Source of the DNA: Flavobacteriaceae bacterium
GTDB lineage: Bacteria; Bacteroidota; Bacteroidia; Flavobacteriales; Flavobacteriaceae
Assembly (NCBI GenBank): GCA_028284005.1
Contig: JANQSO010000002.1
Span: 62,001-126,000 of the forward strand
Length of the DNA stretch: 64,000 bases
Direction of reading: 5' to 3'
Part shown: positions 52,249 through 62,284 of the stretch, one piece after another
Position numbering within the stretch: the stretch's first letter is position 1
Layout of the letters: each line of letters starts with the position of its first letter
Made by a program: the position numbers and the translations under genes
Notes under the pieces: model-generated
The model's input: only the letters and a program-made list of their open reading frames with translations
The model's database searches: none
What the model was told of the DNA's origin: nothing

Positions 52249-55200
52249 ATGAAAAAAACTACCTTCCCCCTACAATTGAAGCCTAAAAGTTTCATTTTAT
52301 TGGCAATGGCATTTGTTTTTTCAATGTCTTTTGCTCAATCTCGCTACACTATTCAATTTCAAAATGAAAATATTGAAATTTCTGAAAACATTGATTCGTT
52401 TCAATGGAACCAAATGCCGGAATCCTCAAAGCTGGAAAACGGTTACTATGGTTGGGTACAGTTTTACGAAACTCCAACACAATCTGTACAAGACCTTTTT
52501 AGATCCAATAATCTTCAATTATTGGAATACATCCCTAACAAAACCTATTTGTTCTATTTTCCGGAAACTACCGCTATATCTTTTCTAAAAGACAATGGTG
52601 TTAGGGCTATTGTTCCTGTTGCGGGAGCCCATAAACTATCTACAGCATTAAAAACCCCGCCTTATGAACATTGGGCAACAGATGGTAATAATATACTGGT
52701 AACCCTTCAGCATCATAAAAATGTAAATACACAATTTGTTATTAATGACCTGGCAAATCAACAAATTGCTGTACGCCAGCAATACAAAGGGTCTAACAAT
52801 ATAGATCTGTCCATTCCAAATAATTGTTTGGAGACCCTTTCCAATTTACCGTACGTAAAATGGGTAGAACTAATTGTAGCTCCTTCGGTTCCGGACGATA
52901 CCAGAGGTAGAAGTTTGCATAGAGCCAACGGCTTGGATACACAAACCGGTGCAGGTAGAAATTATACCGGCCTGGGAATAGGGGTAATGGTCCGCGATGA
53001 TGGAATTGTAGGGCCTCATATAGATTTTCAAGGAAGAATTGACAACAGTTTGGCAAATACGGGCCCTGGTCCCTCTCATGGTGACGGAGTTGGTGGGATC
53101 ATGGCAGGTGCCGGAAACCTTGATCCGTCGATGCGCGGAATGGCAGCCGGCTCCAATGTTTATGTAGTGGATTATGAACCTGATTTCCTTGATACTGAAA
53201 CCGTAAGCCTGATTACCAATGGTGACGTTCAAATTACCAATTCGTCTTATAGTAATGGCTGTAATGCAGGATATACTACTATAACACAAACGGTAGATGA
53301 ACAAACACTAACTATTCCAACACTTCTTCATGTGTTTTCTGCCGGAAACTCCAACAACAACAATTGTGGTTATGGTGCCGGAAATCAGTGGGGGAACATT
53401 ACCGGTGGCCATAAGCAAGGTAAAAATGTAATCGCTACTGCCAATGTTTTCTTTGATGGTTCTTTGGTAGGCTCAAGTAGCCGTGGGCCAGCACACGATG
53501 GAAGAATCAAACCGGATATAGCTGCTAATGGACAAAATCAAAATTCCACAGATGAAGACAATGAATACCAGGTTTTTGGCGGTACATCCGGTGCTGCCCC
53601 GGGTATTGCAGGAATTGCAGCCCAGTTATATGAAGCTTATGGCGATGCAAATGGCGGTGCCTTACCACAGTCGGCATTGATAAAAGCGACACTTATGAAT
53701 ACAGCTAATGAAGCCGGTAATATTGGGCCCGACTTTAAATTTGGCTGGGGAATTGTTAATGGACTTAGAGCCGGAATGCTCATTGAAGATGGACGTTATT
53801 TATCCGATGATATTACGCAAGGCGCCTCCAATACACACACTATAAATGTCCCTGCAGGAACTCAGCAAGTTCGTTTTATGGTATATTGGAGTGACCCTCA
53901 AGCTTCTCCCGGTGCAAGCCCCGCCCTGGTAAATGATCTGGACCTGGTAGTAACGGACCCTTCTAACGGAACGCATTTGCCCTGGATACTGGACCACACA
54001 CCAAATGCAACCACATTGGATCTGCCTGCTACAAACGGAGCAGATCATTTAAATAATGTAGAGCAGGTGTTAATAAACAGTCCGGCCGCTGGAGATTATG
54101 ATATTGATATCACTGGATTCAATGTACCGGTAGGGCCACAGGAGTATTTTGTAGTATATGAGATCATTTCAGAAAATCTTACCGTAACATACCCTAATGC
54201 AGGTGAAAGCTTTGTGCCCGGTGAGACAGAATCAATTCATTGGGATGCCATCAATACTACAGCTAATTTCCTTTTGGAATACTCTACCGATAATGGAAGC
54301 TCATGGAACACTATTACCACTGTAAACAGTGATGTTACTAACTATGGATGGAATGTTCCTGCTACTGTTACAGGTGAAGCCCTAATTCGAATTACAAGTG
54401 GAGCATTTTCAGATACCAGTGATGAAACTTTCTCTATTGCAGAATTAGTCACCAATGTTCAGGTCTCACAAGTTTGCCCTACAGATGCAACCTTTGTCTG
54501 GAATGCCGTAACCGGTGCAGAATCTTATGATTTCTATATGCTCGGAACAACTTATATGGATCTAATAGGTAATTCTGCTACTCCAACGATCAACGTAGCC
54601 ATTACAGATCCAACTGAGCCAATTTGGGCAGCTGTTGTTGCCAGAAATGATACTGATGGTTGGATAAGCCGCAGGACCATTGCTATAAACCATCCCGGAG
54701 GATTGTTAAATTGTTCTTTAGCTGCCGATCTTGCTACTGTATCAATAGACAATGACCCAAGTGATTTTGCCTTGGTTTGTTCCAGTTCTCCAGATATTAC
54801 AATTTCAGCTTCTTTCAGAAACTCCGGAATTGATCCACAAAGCAACTTCATGGTTTCTTATCAATTGGATAATGATCCACCGGTACAGGAAACCTATACA
54901 GGGACATTAGGGTCCGGACAGCAAGTGTCATATGATTTTACCACACCGTTAACTATTACAACAACAGGTTCATATACATTAACTGTTTCTGTAGAGCTTG
55001 TTGGAGATCTAAACGCAAGTAATGATGACCTTGATGAAGATTTCTATGCAGTTATTAATGCTACTCAACTTGATTTTTCCGAAACTTTTGAAACCAATGG
55101 CTTTCCTCCTCCCGGTTGGACCATTGATAATCCAGACGGAGGTACAACATGGACAGAACGAACAGGTATTACCGGAAGTGATGGAAATGCAACAGTTACC

Positions 55201-55872
55201 TCATTTGTAGACAACTATTCGTACAATGCAGCAGGTGAAGAAGATATTTTTGTGACAGAGATCTTTGATCTTACTAATGCAACTTCTGCAATTTTATCTT
55301 TCGATCTGGCAAAAGCGCAGTATTCCAGTACACTCTTTGATGCAATGAGAGTTGAAGCGTCTATTGATTGTGGAGCTACCTATACTGTTGTTTATGATAA
55401 AACAGATTTAGACCTGTCTACTGTTCCGGGTTATATTACTTCTGAATGGACTCCGGGATCAGCTAGCGACTGGCGAAATGAAGAAATAGACCTAAGTACC
55501 TTTTTAGGCGAAAATATCATGTTCCGGTTTGTAAATATCAATGGATACGGAAATAGCACATTTGTTGACAACATAAATGTGGCCGGAGTAGTAGTGCTCG
55601 ATGTTTCGGAAAATCTATTGGATAGTGCCATTTCGCTTTATCCTAATCCGGCTTCAAATGAAATATTTGTTACTATTAGCGAAAGTGCTTTCAATACTGT
55701 TGACATTAGTATTGCCAATAATTTAGGCCAAACTATTCTAAATATTGATGACTGGGGTGTAAATGAAGCAAACACAACCTCAATTGATGTTTCAAACTAT
55801 GCCAGCGGATTGTACTTTGTTTCTATTAAGTCTGAAGATCAAATTACAACCAAGAAACTAATCATTAAATAA
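52249..55872 (+). CDS. Subtilisin-like (S8) serine protease with T9SS sorting domain, paralogue 2 (extended)
   Basis: 1207 aa. Aligns almost without gaps to its upstream paralogue over the first ~820 residues: signal peptide (MSFAQ), Asp250/251 (VRDDGIVG), His277 (SHGDGVGG), Ser447 (GGTSGAAPGIAG). It then carries ~290 extra residues: a CARDB-like segment (ASFRNSGIDPQSNFMVSYQL) and a jelly-roll/MAM-like segment (FETNGFPPPGWTIDN, then VDNINVAGV). A T9SS domain follows (LYPNPASNEIFVTI, ending KKLIIK). The extra modules probably bind substrate or glycans. Duplication then domain gain or loss is inferred. Confidence 0.93.
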   Translation: MKKTTFPLQLKPKSFILLAMAFVFSMSFAQSRYTIQFQNENIEISENIDSFQWNQMPESSKLENGYYGWVQFYETPTQSVQDLFRSNNLQLLEYIPNKTYLFYFPETTAISFLKDNGVRAIVPVAGAHKLSTALKTPPYEHWATDGNNILVTLQHHKNVNTQFVINDLANQQIAVRQQYKGSNNIDLSIPNNCLETLSNLPYVKWVELIVAPSVPDDTRGRSLHRANGLDTQTGAGRNYTGLGIGVMVRDDGIVGPHIDFQGRIDNSLANTGPGPSHGDGVGGIMAGAGNLDPSMRGMAAGSNVYVVDYEPDFLDTETVSLITNGDVQITNSSYSNGCNAGYTTITQTVDEQTLTIPTLLHVFSAGNSNNNNCGYGAGNQWGNITGGHKQGKNVIATANVFFDGSLVGSSSRGPAHDGRIKPDIAANGQNQNSTDEDNEYQVFGGTSGAAPGIAGIAAQLYEAYGDANGGALPQSALIKATLMNTANEAGNIGPDFKFGWGIVNGLRAGMLIEDGRYLSDDITQGASNTHTINVPAGTQQVRFMVYWSDPQASPGASPALVNDLDLVVTDPSNGTHLPWILDHTPNATTLDLPATNGADHLNNVEQVLINSPAAGDYDIDITGFNVPVGPQEYFVVYEIISENLTVTYPNAGESFVPGETESIHWDAINTTANFLLEYSTDNGSSWNTITTVNSDVTNYGWNVPATVTGEALIRITSGAFSDTSDETFSIAELVTNVQVSQVCPTDATFVWNAVTGAESYDFYMLGTTYMDLIGNSATPTINVAITDPTEPIWAAVVARNDTDGWISRRTIAINHPGGLLNCSLAADLATVSIDNDPSDFALVCSSSPDITISASFRNSGIDPQSNFMVSYQLDNDPPVQETYTGTLGSGQQVSYDFTTPLTITTTGSYTLTVSVELVGDLNASNDDLDEDFYAVINATQLDFSETFETNGFPPPGWTIDNPDGGTTWTERTGITGSDGNATVTSFVDNYSYNAAGEEDIFVTEIFDLTNATSAILSFDLAKAQYSSTLFDAMRVEASIDCGATYTVVYDKTDLDLSTVPGYITSEWTPGSASDWRNEEIDLSTFLGENIMFRFVNINGYGNSTFVDNINVAGVVVLDVSENLLDSAISLYPNPASNEIFVTISESAFNTVDISIANNLGQTILNIDDWGVNEANTTSIDVSNYASGLYFVSIKSEDQITTKKLIIK

Positions 55873-55887
55873 AAAAAGTTTTTATAG

Positions 55888-55919
55888 AAAAAAGGGGAGG
55901 CTGTCGCCTCCCCTTTTTT
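55888..55919. terminator. Strong bidirectional terminator
   Basis: GGGGAGGC (55894-55901), TGTC loop, GCCTCCCC (55906-55913), flanked by A-run on the left and T-run on the right. Serves the convergent protease and EnvC-like genes. Confidence 0.92.
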
Positions 55920-55920
55920 G

Positions 55921-57150
55921 TTACATCCTAAACACCCAATCTGCAGGGTTCATGCGTTTCGTATTTTGATAAATAAGGAACTTTAATGTCGTTTTTCCTG
56001 TGGTTGGATTGGTAAAAATGGTTCCTATTTCCTGCTTGGTTGATACTCTATCACCTTTTTTCACTTTAATACTAATCAAGTTATTGTATACAGTGATATA
56101 ACTTCCATGTTGGATATAAACAGCCTTATTGGCTCCTCTTAATTGTTGGATTTCCAGAATTTCTCCTTTAAAAACAGCTCTTGCTTTCGAGCTAGCTTCT
56201 GTAGCGATCTCCACGCCGCTATTAAATGTTGTTACGTTAGGCAACTGTGGGTGTTGTTGTTTCCCATAGCGTTTAACAACTACTCCTTTTTCCACAGGCC
56301 AGGGTAATTTCCCCTTATTGTTTGTAAAACTTGCTGCTAGTGCCTTTGCTTCAGCAGTAAGTGCAAAAGTTGCAGAGGTTTTTACAGTTTTTGTAGTCCC
56401 GGAAGCTTTATTTGATTTGGCAATGGCAGATTTAATTAAAGCCTCAATCTGACGGTCTATAGCATCTGCTTCTCTCTGCTTTTTACGTATTTGAGCAGAA
56501 AATTTACCCTCGTCCTTTTTGAGTGACCTAATTAATTCCTGATGGTCCTTTTTCTCATTTAAAAGTTTTGTTTTTGCGACCCTGTTTTCCTCTATAAGAG
56601 CCTGCTTTTTATCCTTTTGTTCGGTAAGGTCCTTATTCAAGATTTCCAGTAGCGTTGTTTTTTCCTTAATACTCTCTCCTTGTTCTTTTCTATGCTTTGC
56701 ATACTGTTTCATGTACTGAAGCCTCTTATAGGCCTGCAAAAAATTTTCCGAAGACAATAAAAACATGATCCTGCTTTGCTGGGATTTACTTTTATATGAT
56801 TTGTTGATCATTGCCGCATAGTCCTTTTTCAATTCTTCCAGTTCTTTTTGCAGCGCGTCAATTTTTTCGAGATTGTCGTTGATCTCCCGGGTAAGAAAAT
56901 TGGCTTGTTGATTGGTAACCTTTATTAAATTTTCCCGTGCAGTTATACGGTGGTTTAAATCCTCAACATTCGTTAAAATAGATTTTTTCCTGCCTTGTGT
57001 TTTAAAAAGTAAAGAGTTGATCTGTTTTATCTCCTGAAGAATTGACTGCCTTTTTTCTTCCAGTTCTCTTTGCTTATTAGGTTGAGCAATTACAGTCGTA
57101 ATCGTTAAAAACCCGAATACTAAGAAAATATATAATCTAAACCTTTTCAT
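55921..57150 (-). CDS. EnvC-like coiled-coil protein with degenerate LytM (M23) domain
   Basis: 409 aa. Signal peptide (to about residue 22, VIAQ), a long coiled coil (about 25-250, rich in Glu/Lys/Leu/Gln), then a LytM fold (about 285-409; LPWPVEKGVVVKRYGKQQHP). The metalloprotease ligands look lost: the usual HxxxD position reads FNSGVEIAT and the closing HxH position reads TLKFLIYQ. That is the pattern of EnvC, which activates amidases rather than cutting peptidoglycan itself. Last gene of the envelope operon, 3 nt after the DUF4292 gene. Confidence 0.88.
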   Translation of the reverse strand: MKRFRLYIFLVFGFLTITTVIAQPNKQRELEEKRQSILQEIKQINSLLFKTQGRKKSILTNVEDLNHRITARENLIKVTNQQANFLTREINDNLEKIDALQKELEELKKDYAAMINKSYKSKSQQSRIMFLLSSENFLQAYKRLQYMKQYAKHRKEQGESIKEKTTLLEILNKDLTEQKDKKQALIEENRVAKTKLLNEKKDHQELIRSLKKDEGKFSAQIRKKQREADAIDRQIEALIKSAIAKSNKASGTTKTVKTSATFALTAEAKALAASFTNNKGKLPWPVEKGVVVKRYGKQQHPQLPNVTTFNSGVEIATEASSKARAVFKGEILEIQQLRGANKAVYIQHGSYITVYNNLISIKVKKGDRVSTKQEIGTIFTNPTTGKTTLKFLIYQNTKRMNPADWVFRM

Positions 57151-57153
57151 AAA

Positions 57154-57930
57154 CTACAGTTGAATTTCTTCATAACCACTTGGTATAGTAAACGGAAAAC
57201 GTATCGAAACATTGAGATCGATCTTCTTATAATTTAATTCGACTTTGGTATTCTTATCTTTTTCCGAAGCATTTATTACAATTTTAGTAGGATAGAAATC
57301 CTTTCCTATTTGCTGATAATCGTCATAGCGTATAGATAGTAACCTTTCATCATTAGGCTGTGATAATGAGCCGGAAGCGACCTTAAAATTTTTCGGATTT
57401 AAAAATAAATAATGAATAAAATTTTGGGACTGCTGTTTTGGAGATAATTGATATTTATTTTGGGAAATCCTGGATGTATATTCTGAAGGATCCACACTAA
57501 AGATAGATTGCCCCAATAGAATAGACTGAGCTTTTTTAAAATCGATTTCAGTTCCAAGCCATTCGCTCAATAATGAAAAATCCCCATCGAAATATGTATT
57601 CCCAATAGTTTCGTAGTAACTTACCCGTTCCGGGGTGATCAATACTTTTGAAAGCGTAATTCCCAATATAGAGGCTTTGATCCAAATGGTCTTATCCTTT
57701 TCCATACGTAAGCTTACCGTAATGCTCTGTAGTTTATTTTCATCTTCATAGGCAACATGCAAACGAGCCGCCAAAGTAGAAAAATCGGGAGATGCCTCTT
57801 TATGACTGGTAATAATATCTTTAACTGAAAGTGACTTATCCGCTACAGCAGAACCATTGATCCCTTTGCTTCCACCACACGAGGCCATCATCAAAGCGAA
57901 AATTAAAAAATAGAACGGTTTAAACTTCAT
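57154..57930 (-). CDS. DUF4292 lipoprotein (LolA/LolB-like fold)
   Basis: 258 aa from ATG 57930, which gives a lipoprotein signal with lipobox MASC; the longer frame runs into the preceding TPR gene. Contains SLRMEKDKTIWIKASILGI, YYETIGNTYFDGDF and ends RFPFTIPSGYEEIQL, matching DUF4292 proteins of Bacteroidota, thought to resemble LolB/LppX lipid-binding folds. A role in lipid or lipoprotein handling at the outer membrane is inferred. Confidence 0.87.
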   Translation of the reverse strand: MKFKPFYFLIFALMMASCGGSKGINGSAVADKSLSVKDIITSHKEASPDFSTLAARLHVAYEDENKLQSITVSLRMEKDKTIWIKASILGITLSKVLITPERVSYYETIGNTYFDGDFSLLSEWLGTEIDFKKAQSILLGQSIFSVDPSEYTSRISQNKYQLSPKQQSQNFIHYLFLNPKNFKVASGSLSQPNDERLLSIRYDDYQQIGKDFYPTKIVINASEKDKNTKVELNYKKIDLNVSIRFPFTIPSGYEEIQL

Positions 57931-57934
57931 ACCT

Positions 57935-59314
57935 TTAATTAGGGTATTTAATTTCTGAAGCCTTTTTTGCATAATGATCCCCTTTTTCACGATCTCCTTT
58001 TTGAAGGAAGGCGATAGATAATTGTTCATAAAAATCTTTTTCCATTTTCAGGTTATCAAACAAATAATCTATTCCGTTCTCTAAACTTTCTATGGCATCA
58101 TCTATATTGTTCAATTTAATATTGGCAACCCCATTGACCAAATACAAAAATGGTTGTGCCGGAAATATTTCTAAAGCATCTGCACTTAATTTTCCCGCTT
58201 CAGAAAATTTGTTGAAATTTATTTGAAGCAGTAATGTTTTCTTCAGTAAACTAAAATTATCCGGGTCCTTTGCAACTCCTTTTTCATAGAATTTCAATGC
58301 CTCTTGTTTCATCCCTTTGTCTGAATAATATCCTCCGAGCTGCTCATACACTTTTCCATTGTTTTCTACTGAAAAAAGTGCCACCGCTTCGTCCAGATCT
58401 TTCTCATATTGCGTATTGGTATTCACAAACTGAATAAAATCACTTAAGACACGATATTTACCATCACTGTCAACCTCCGAAGACTTAAAGACAATTTTCA
58501 TAGAATTAATTGCCTTTTTAAACTCTCCATTTTCCAAATAAAATTTATACAACGCCAGGTGGGCCAATTGCGATTTTGGATTTTTTTCAAGTAGCTCTTT
58601 TGCTGTATCAAATGCTTTTTGAGTATCGCCTTGTTCGCTGTACAGAAAGATTAAATTGAGATAATCTTTTTCATTTTTGGGATTGGTATCGATCTTATGT
58701 TCTAAATTTTCAATTTGTCCGGACGTATTTCCGGTTTGACGGTATATCTGTGACCGTAATGCATCCCTGTAATCACTTTCTCCCCATATCTCATCTAATT
58801 CGTCCAATATGTTAAGTGCTTCGTCATATTGTTTGGTACGAGAATACAAATTGGCTAGGTCTTCTTTGTAATCGTCATCAAATCTAATAAGTTTTTGAAC
58901 CAGCGGAATTGCAGCATCATAATCCTTCTCCAAATAATAAAGATCGTACAATGCTTCCAAAACATCCAGTCGGTCTCCTTGAGTTTTCAGTACTTTATTG
59001 AAATTCTCTTCGGCCTCATCGTACTGTTTTAGTTGAGTGAGGTTTTTCCCCATTTCAAAATACACAACAGCTTCCTGATGGGGGTCATTTTTAGCCGCTT
59101 TCTCGGCTTTTCTTAGCGCTGCTATAGCCAATTCGTAGTTTTCAATTCCCTTTTGTTTAAGGGCTTCAAAAAAGCTTTCCTGAAAAGCATCACTTACATT
59201 TCCAAGGTCATCTGTAGGCTCTTCTGCAGCAGGCCTTGTATCCTGTGCATATATAGGTTTCGGAAAAAAGACCATTCCGAAAAAAACCAATATGTATAGG
59301 ATGTTGTTCTTCAT
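57935..59314 (-). CDS. Exported tetratricopeptide-repeat protein
   Basis: 459 aa. A signal peptide (about 1-23, ending IYAQ) is followed by roughly a dozen TPR-type helix pairs (for example VVYFEMGKNLTQLKQYDEAE, DVLEALYDLYYLEKDYDAAI, ALKFYEKGVAKDPDNFSLL). A periplasmic protein-interaction scaffold. Sits between the sugar nucleotidyltransferase (1-nt overlap) and the DUF4292 lipoprotein gene (4-nt gap), an order suggesting shared work in envelope assembly. Confidence 0.9.
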   Translation of the reverse strand: MKNNILYILVFFGMVFFPKPIYAQDTRPAAEEPTDDLGNVSDAFQESFFEALKQKGIENYELAIAALRKAEKAAKNDPHQEAVVYFEMGKNLTQLKQYDEAEENFNKVLKTQGDRLDVLEALYDLYYLEKDYDAAIPLVQKLIRFDDDYKEDLANLYSRTKQYDEALNILDELDEIWGESDYRDALRSQIYRQTGNTSGQIENLEHKIDTNPKNEKDYLNLIFLYSEQGDTQKAFDTAKELLEKNPKSQLAHLALYKFYLENGEFKKAINSMKIVFKSSEVDSDGKYRVLSDFIQFVNTNTQYEKDLDEAVALFSVENNGKVYEQLGGYYSDKGMKQEALKFYEKGVAKDPDNFSLLKKTLLLQINFNKFSEAGKLSADALEIFPAQPFLYLVNGVANIKLNNIDDAIESLENGIDYLFDNLKMEKDFYEQLSIAFLQKGDREKGDHYAKKASEIKYPN

Positions 59315-60330
59315 TATTTCAGTTCACAGTAATCTCCAATGCTTACATTGGTAAAATTGCCATCAAAAGTGGCATGATTTCCTATCATAGCATTGTCCAA
59401 AGTAGCATTTTTAATCATTGCCTCCTTTTGGATTATACTATTTTTAACATTACTGTCCTCAATTATTGTGCCTTCTCCTATAGAAGCGTAAGGTCCTACC
59501 GTACTATTTTTAAGCTGTACGCCTTCTCCAATAAAACAGGGTTCGATAATTTTAGAATTTTGGTTCGTTAGTGTTGAAGCAACTAAATTTTCTCCTCTCT
59601 CGGCTAAAAAGCCCAACATTCTACGATTGGTCTCTACGGTAACCTCTTTGTTTCCGCAGTCCATCCATTCGTCAACAGTTCCGGTTTTAAATACCTTTCC
59701 GGAAACCATCATTCGTTTAATACCGTCATTTATCTGATATTCTCCACCATTTATTATGTCGTTATCCAGAACGTATTCCAGTTCTTGCTTTAGCACCCTC
59801 GCTTCTTTAAAATAATAGATCCCTATCACTGCCTGATCACTTACAAACTCTGTTGGTTTTTCAACCAGCTCGATGATCTCATCCTTTTCATTGAGGTTCA
59901 CGACTCCATAAGCTTCGGGGTTTTCTACTTTTTTGGTCCATATAACGCTGTCTGCTTCTTTGTCAAGAGTGAAATCTGCCTTGATCAATGTATCGGCATA
60001 TGCAATTACAACCGGCCCCGAAAGTGACGGTGCTGCGCACATTATGGCGTGGCCGGTTCCTTTGGGGTCCAACTGCCTGTAAATACTTGGTTTGGCACCA
60101 AGGCTTATCGCCAGTTCTTCTAAGCTGCTTACAACAGCATCGCCAAAAAATGCCGGATCGCCCAAAATAAATGCAATTTCTTCGATGTCTTCATTAAGTA
60201 CATTGGCAATATCTGCCACTAAACGGTGTACAATAGGTTTTCCCGCAACAGGAATTAATGGTTTTGGAATGGTTAAGGTATGTGGGCGAAGACGAGAGCC
60301 TCGCCCAGCCATTGGGACAATAATCTTCAT
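59314..60330 (-). CDS. Sugar-phosphate nucleotidyltransferase with left-handed beta-helix
   Basis: 338 aa. The N-terminal nucleotidyltransferase domain has the pyrophosphorylase motif PMAGRGSRLRPHTLTIPKPL (residues 6-25), DPKGTGHAI and a YADTLI metal-site Asp. From about residue 250 hexapeptide repeats form a left-handed beta-helix (FIGEGVQLKNSTVGPYASIG). Related to RmlA/GlmU-type enzymes that make NDP-sugars; the exact sugar is not readable. Adjacent to dut and a polysaccharide flippase. Confidence 0.9.
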   Translation of the reverse strand: MKIIVPMAGRGSRLRPHTLTIPKPLIPVAGKPIVHRLVADIANVLNEDIEEIAFILGDPAFFGDAVVSSLEELAISLGAKPSIYRQLDPKGTGHAIMCAAPSLSGPVVIAYADTLIKADFTLDKEADSVIWTKKVENPEAYGVVNLNEKDEIIELVEKPTEFVSDQAVIGIYYFKEARVLKQELEYVLDNDIINGGEYQINDGIKRMMVSGKVFKTGTVDEWMDCGNKEVTVETNRRMLGFLAERGENLVASTLTNQNSKIIEPCFIGEGVQLKNSTVGPYASIGEGTIIEDSNVKNSIIQKEAMIKNATLDNAMIGNHATFDGNFTNVSIGDYCELK

Positions 60331-60336
60331 GTTCTA

Positions 60337-60771
60337 TTATTTTATTCCTGTGCTACCAAATCCGCCGGCACCACGAGTTGTTTCTTCTAATTCGTTTACT
60401 TCTTCCCAATTGGCACGTTCATGTTTTGCAATAACCAATTGAGCGATTCGTTCTCCATTCTCTATAGTAAAATCCTCATTAGAAAGATTTACTAAGATTA
60501 CTCCAATTTCTCCGCGATAATCGGCATCGATCGTTCCGGGAGCATTTAATACCGTAATTCCCTTTTTTGCCGCAAGGCCGCTACGTGGGCGTACCTGTGC
60601 TTCATAACCAATAGGTAATTCTATAAACAGCCCAGTTTTTACAATAGCTCGTTGGAGGGGTTTTAATGTGGAAGGTTCCGGCACGTTAGCCCGCAGGTCC
60701 ATTCCGGCAGAATAAATAGTTTCGTAAGATGGTAACGGGTGTCCGGATTTATTAATTATTTTAATTTTCAT
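60337..60771 (-). CDS. dut: dUTP diphosphatase
   Basis: 144 aa trimeric dUTPase. The five motifs are present: AGMDLRANV (I), [11 protein letters not shown] (II), [17 protein letters not shown] (III), [11 protein letters not shown] (IV) and [10 protein letters not shown] (V) at the end. Keeps uracil out of DNA. Overlaps the flippase gene by 4 nt (ATGA) and precedes the nucleotidyltransferase by 6 nt. Confidence 0.97.
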   Translation of the reverse strand: MKIKIINKSGHPLPSYETIYSAGMDLRANVPEPSTLKPLQRAIVKTGLFIELPIGYEAQVRPRSGLAAKKGITVLNAPGTIDADYRGEIGVILVNLSNEDFTIENGERIAQLVIAKHERANWEEVNELEETTRGAGGFGSTGIK

Positions 60772-62228
60772 TTTCTAAGGATTCGTTGAAGGTCATTCTT
60801 TTCAGAAAAATATATCAATAGCAAAAATACCAATAATAATACAGTCCCTATGATTAAATTTCCATCAAAAACATAAAAGGAAAGTATTGAAAATCCTGTT
60901 GAAAGTAACAGGTATCCTCCTATTTTTTTGAGGTTGTAAGGCACAGCATAGTATTTTTGGCCCAGAATATAAGAAAGTACCATCATGGTTCCGTAAGCTG
61001 CCAATGTTGCAATTGCAGAGCCGCGGTAGCTCATAACTGGAATTAGAGCAAAATTGAGTCCCAGGGTAATAATTGCCCCAACTACCGAAATATACGCTCC
61101 AAACCTCGTCCTGTCCGTTACTTTATACCATACCGAAAGATTATGGTAAATCCCCAAGCAAAGATTTGCAAGTAAAATAACAGGAACAATGATCAATGCT
61201 TCCCAAAATTCGCTTTCGGGAATAAGAATACGTTTAAAGACATCTATATATACAATTACAAAAAGCAAAATGAAGCTCCCGAAAACAGTAAAATATTTTG
61301 TAATAGTAGCATAAGTCAACTTTGCATTTTCATTTTTAGAATGATTAAAAAAGAACGGTTCAATCCCTAAACGAAAAGCCGTTCCAAACAAGGTCATGAA
61401 TACTCCCAACTTATAGCAGGCCGCATATACGCCCACCTCTGCTTCGGCAATATCTGCAGGCAACAGGTATTTTAAGAGAATCTTGTCAAAGGCCTCGTTG
61501 ATCGAAAAAGCAATTCCGGCAACTAAAACAGGAAGTGCGTATTTTATCATTTGTCTCCAAATACCATTGTTAAAACGGAAGCCAATTTTAATATATAATG
61601 GCAATAGAATCAATAAGGTAATTCCACTGGCAATAGCATTAGCAATAAAAACATATACTACATTTCCTTCTTCTACATGAATTGCGTTCCAAAACGAGTC
61701 AGGATTGGTTTCCGCCCAACCGGGTAGCACTAAAAAGAAAAACAGATTAAGGCCCAGGTTTACAATTACATTAAAGATCTTAACGATAGCATAGCGCATT
61801 GGCTTTTCGTTTGCTCGAAACCATACAAATGGTAACACTACCAATGCATCTAAGGCCAATATCAACAGGCCGTACGTAACATATTCGGTTTTAAATTCAA
61901 GAAAAGCGGCAAGGGGCTCACGAACCCATAATGATATTCCTAAAAAAAGTAAGGTCGTAACCGTTAAAGAAGTAAGCGCAGTAGATTGGACGATCCCCTT
62001 TTTTGATTCATCCTTATTGATAAAGCGAAAAAAAGCGGTTTCCATTCCATAGGACAAAACCACATTTCCTAAAATAAGGAAAGCCATCAATGAAGCATAA
62101 ATACCGTATTGCTCTTTTCCAAGAACCGTAACATATAACGGCACTAAAAAAATGGCCAAAGCGCGGGGTAAAACCGTTGCCAGGCCATAGATAAAGGTTT
62201 GTTTGAAAAGTTTTTTGAAGATGCTCAA
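60768..62228 (-). CDS. Oligosaccharide flippase family protein (Wzx-like)
   Basis: 486 aa with about 14 membrane helices and no signal peptide. N-terminus [20 protein letters not shown], then [20 protein letters not shown], typical of the polysaccharide exporter branch of the MOP superfamily. Likely flips lipid-linked sugars across the inner membrane for O-antigen or capsule. First or second gene of the operon running to the EnvC-like protein. Confidence 0.92.
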   Translation of the reverse strand: MSIFKKLFKQTFIYGLATVLPRALAIFLVPLYVTVLGKEQYGIYASLMAFLILGNVVLSYGMETAFFRFINKDESKKGIVQSTALTSLTVTTLLFLGISLWVREPLAAFLEFKTEYVTYGLLILALDALVVLPFVWFRANEKPMRYAIVKIFNVIVNLGLNLFFFLVLPGWAETNPDSFWNAIHVEEGNVVYVFIANAIASGITLLILLPLYIKIGFRFNNGIWRQMIKYALPVLVAGIAFSINEAFDKILLKYLLPADIAEAEVGVYAACYKLGVFMTLFGTAFRLGIEPFFFNHSKNENAKLTYATITKYFTVFGSFILLFVIVYIDVFKRILIPESEFWEALIIVPVILLANLCLGIYHNLSVWYKVTDRTRFGAYISVVGAIITLGLNFALIPVMSYRGSAIATLAAYGTMMVLSYILGQKYYAVPYNLKKIGGYLLLSTGFSILSFYVFDGNLIIGTVLLLVFLLLIYFSEKNDLQRILRK

Positions 62229-62284
62229 TACCTTATGGTTTACAGATAAAAGTATTGATATTACTTATGTGCAACACCTAAGTA

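Noticed and set aside
52249..55872. Reading the two proteases as one gene broken by a frameshift
   Set aside because: Each has its own signal peptide, full catalytic triad, T9SS domain, stop and promoter; they are complete paralogues.
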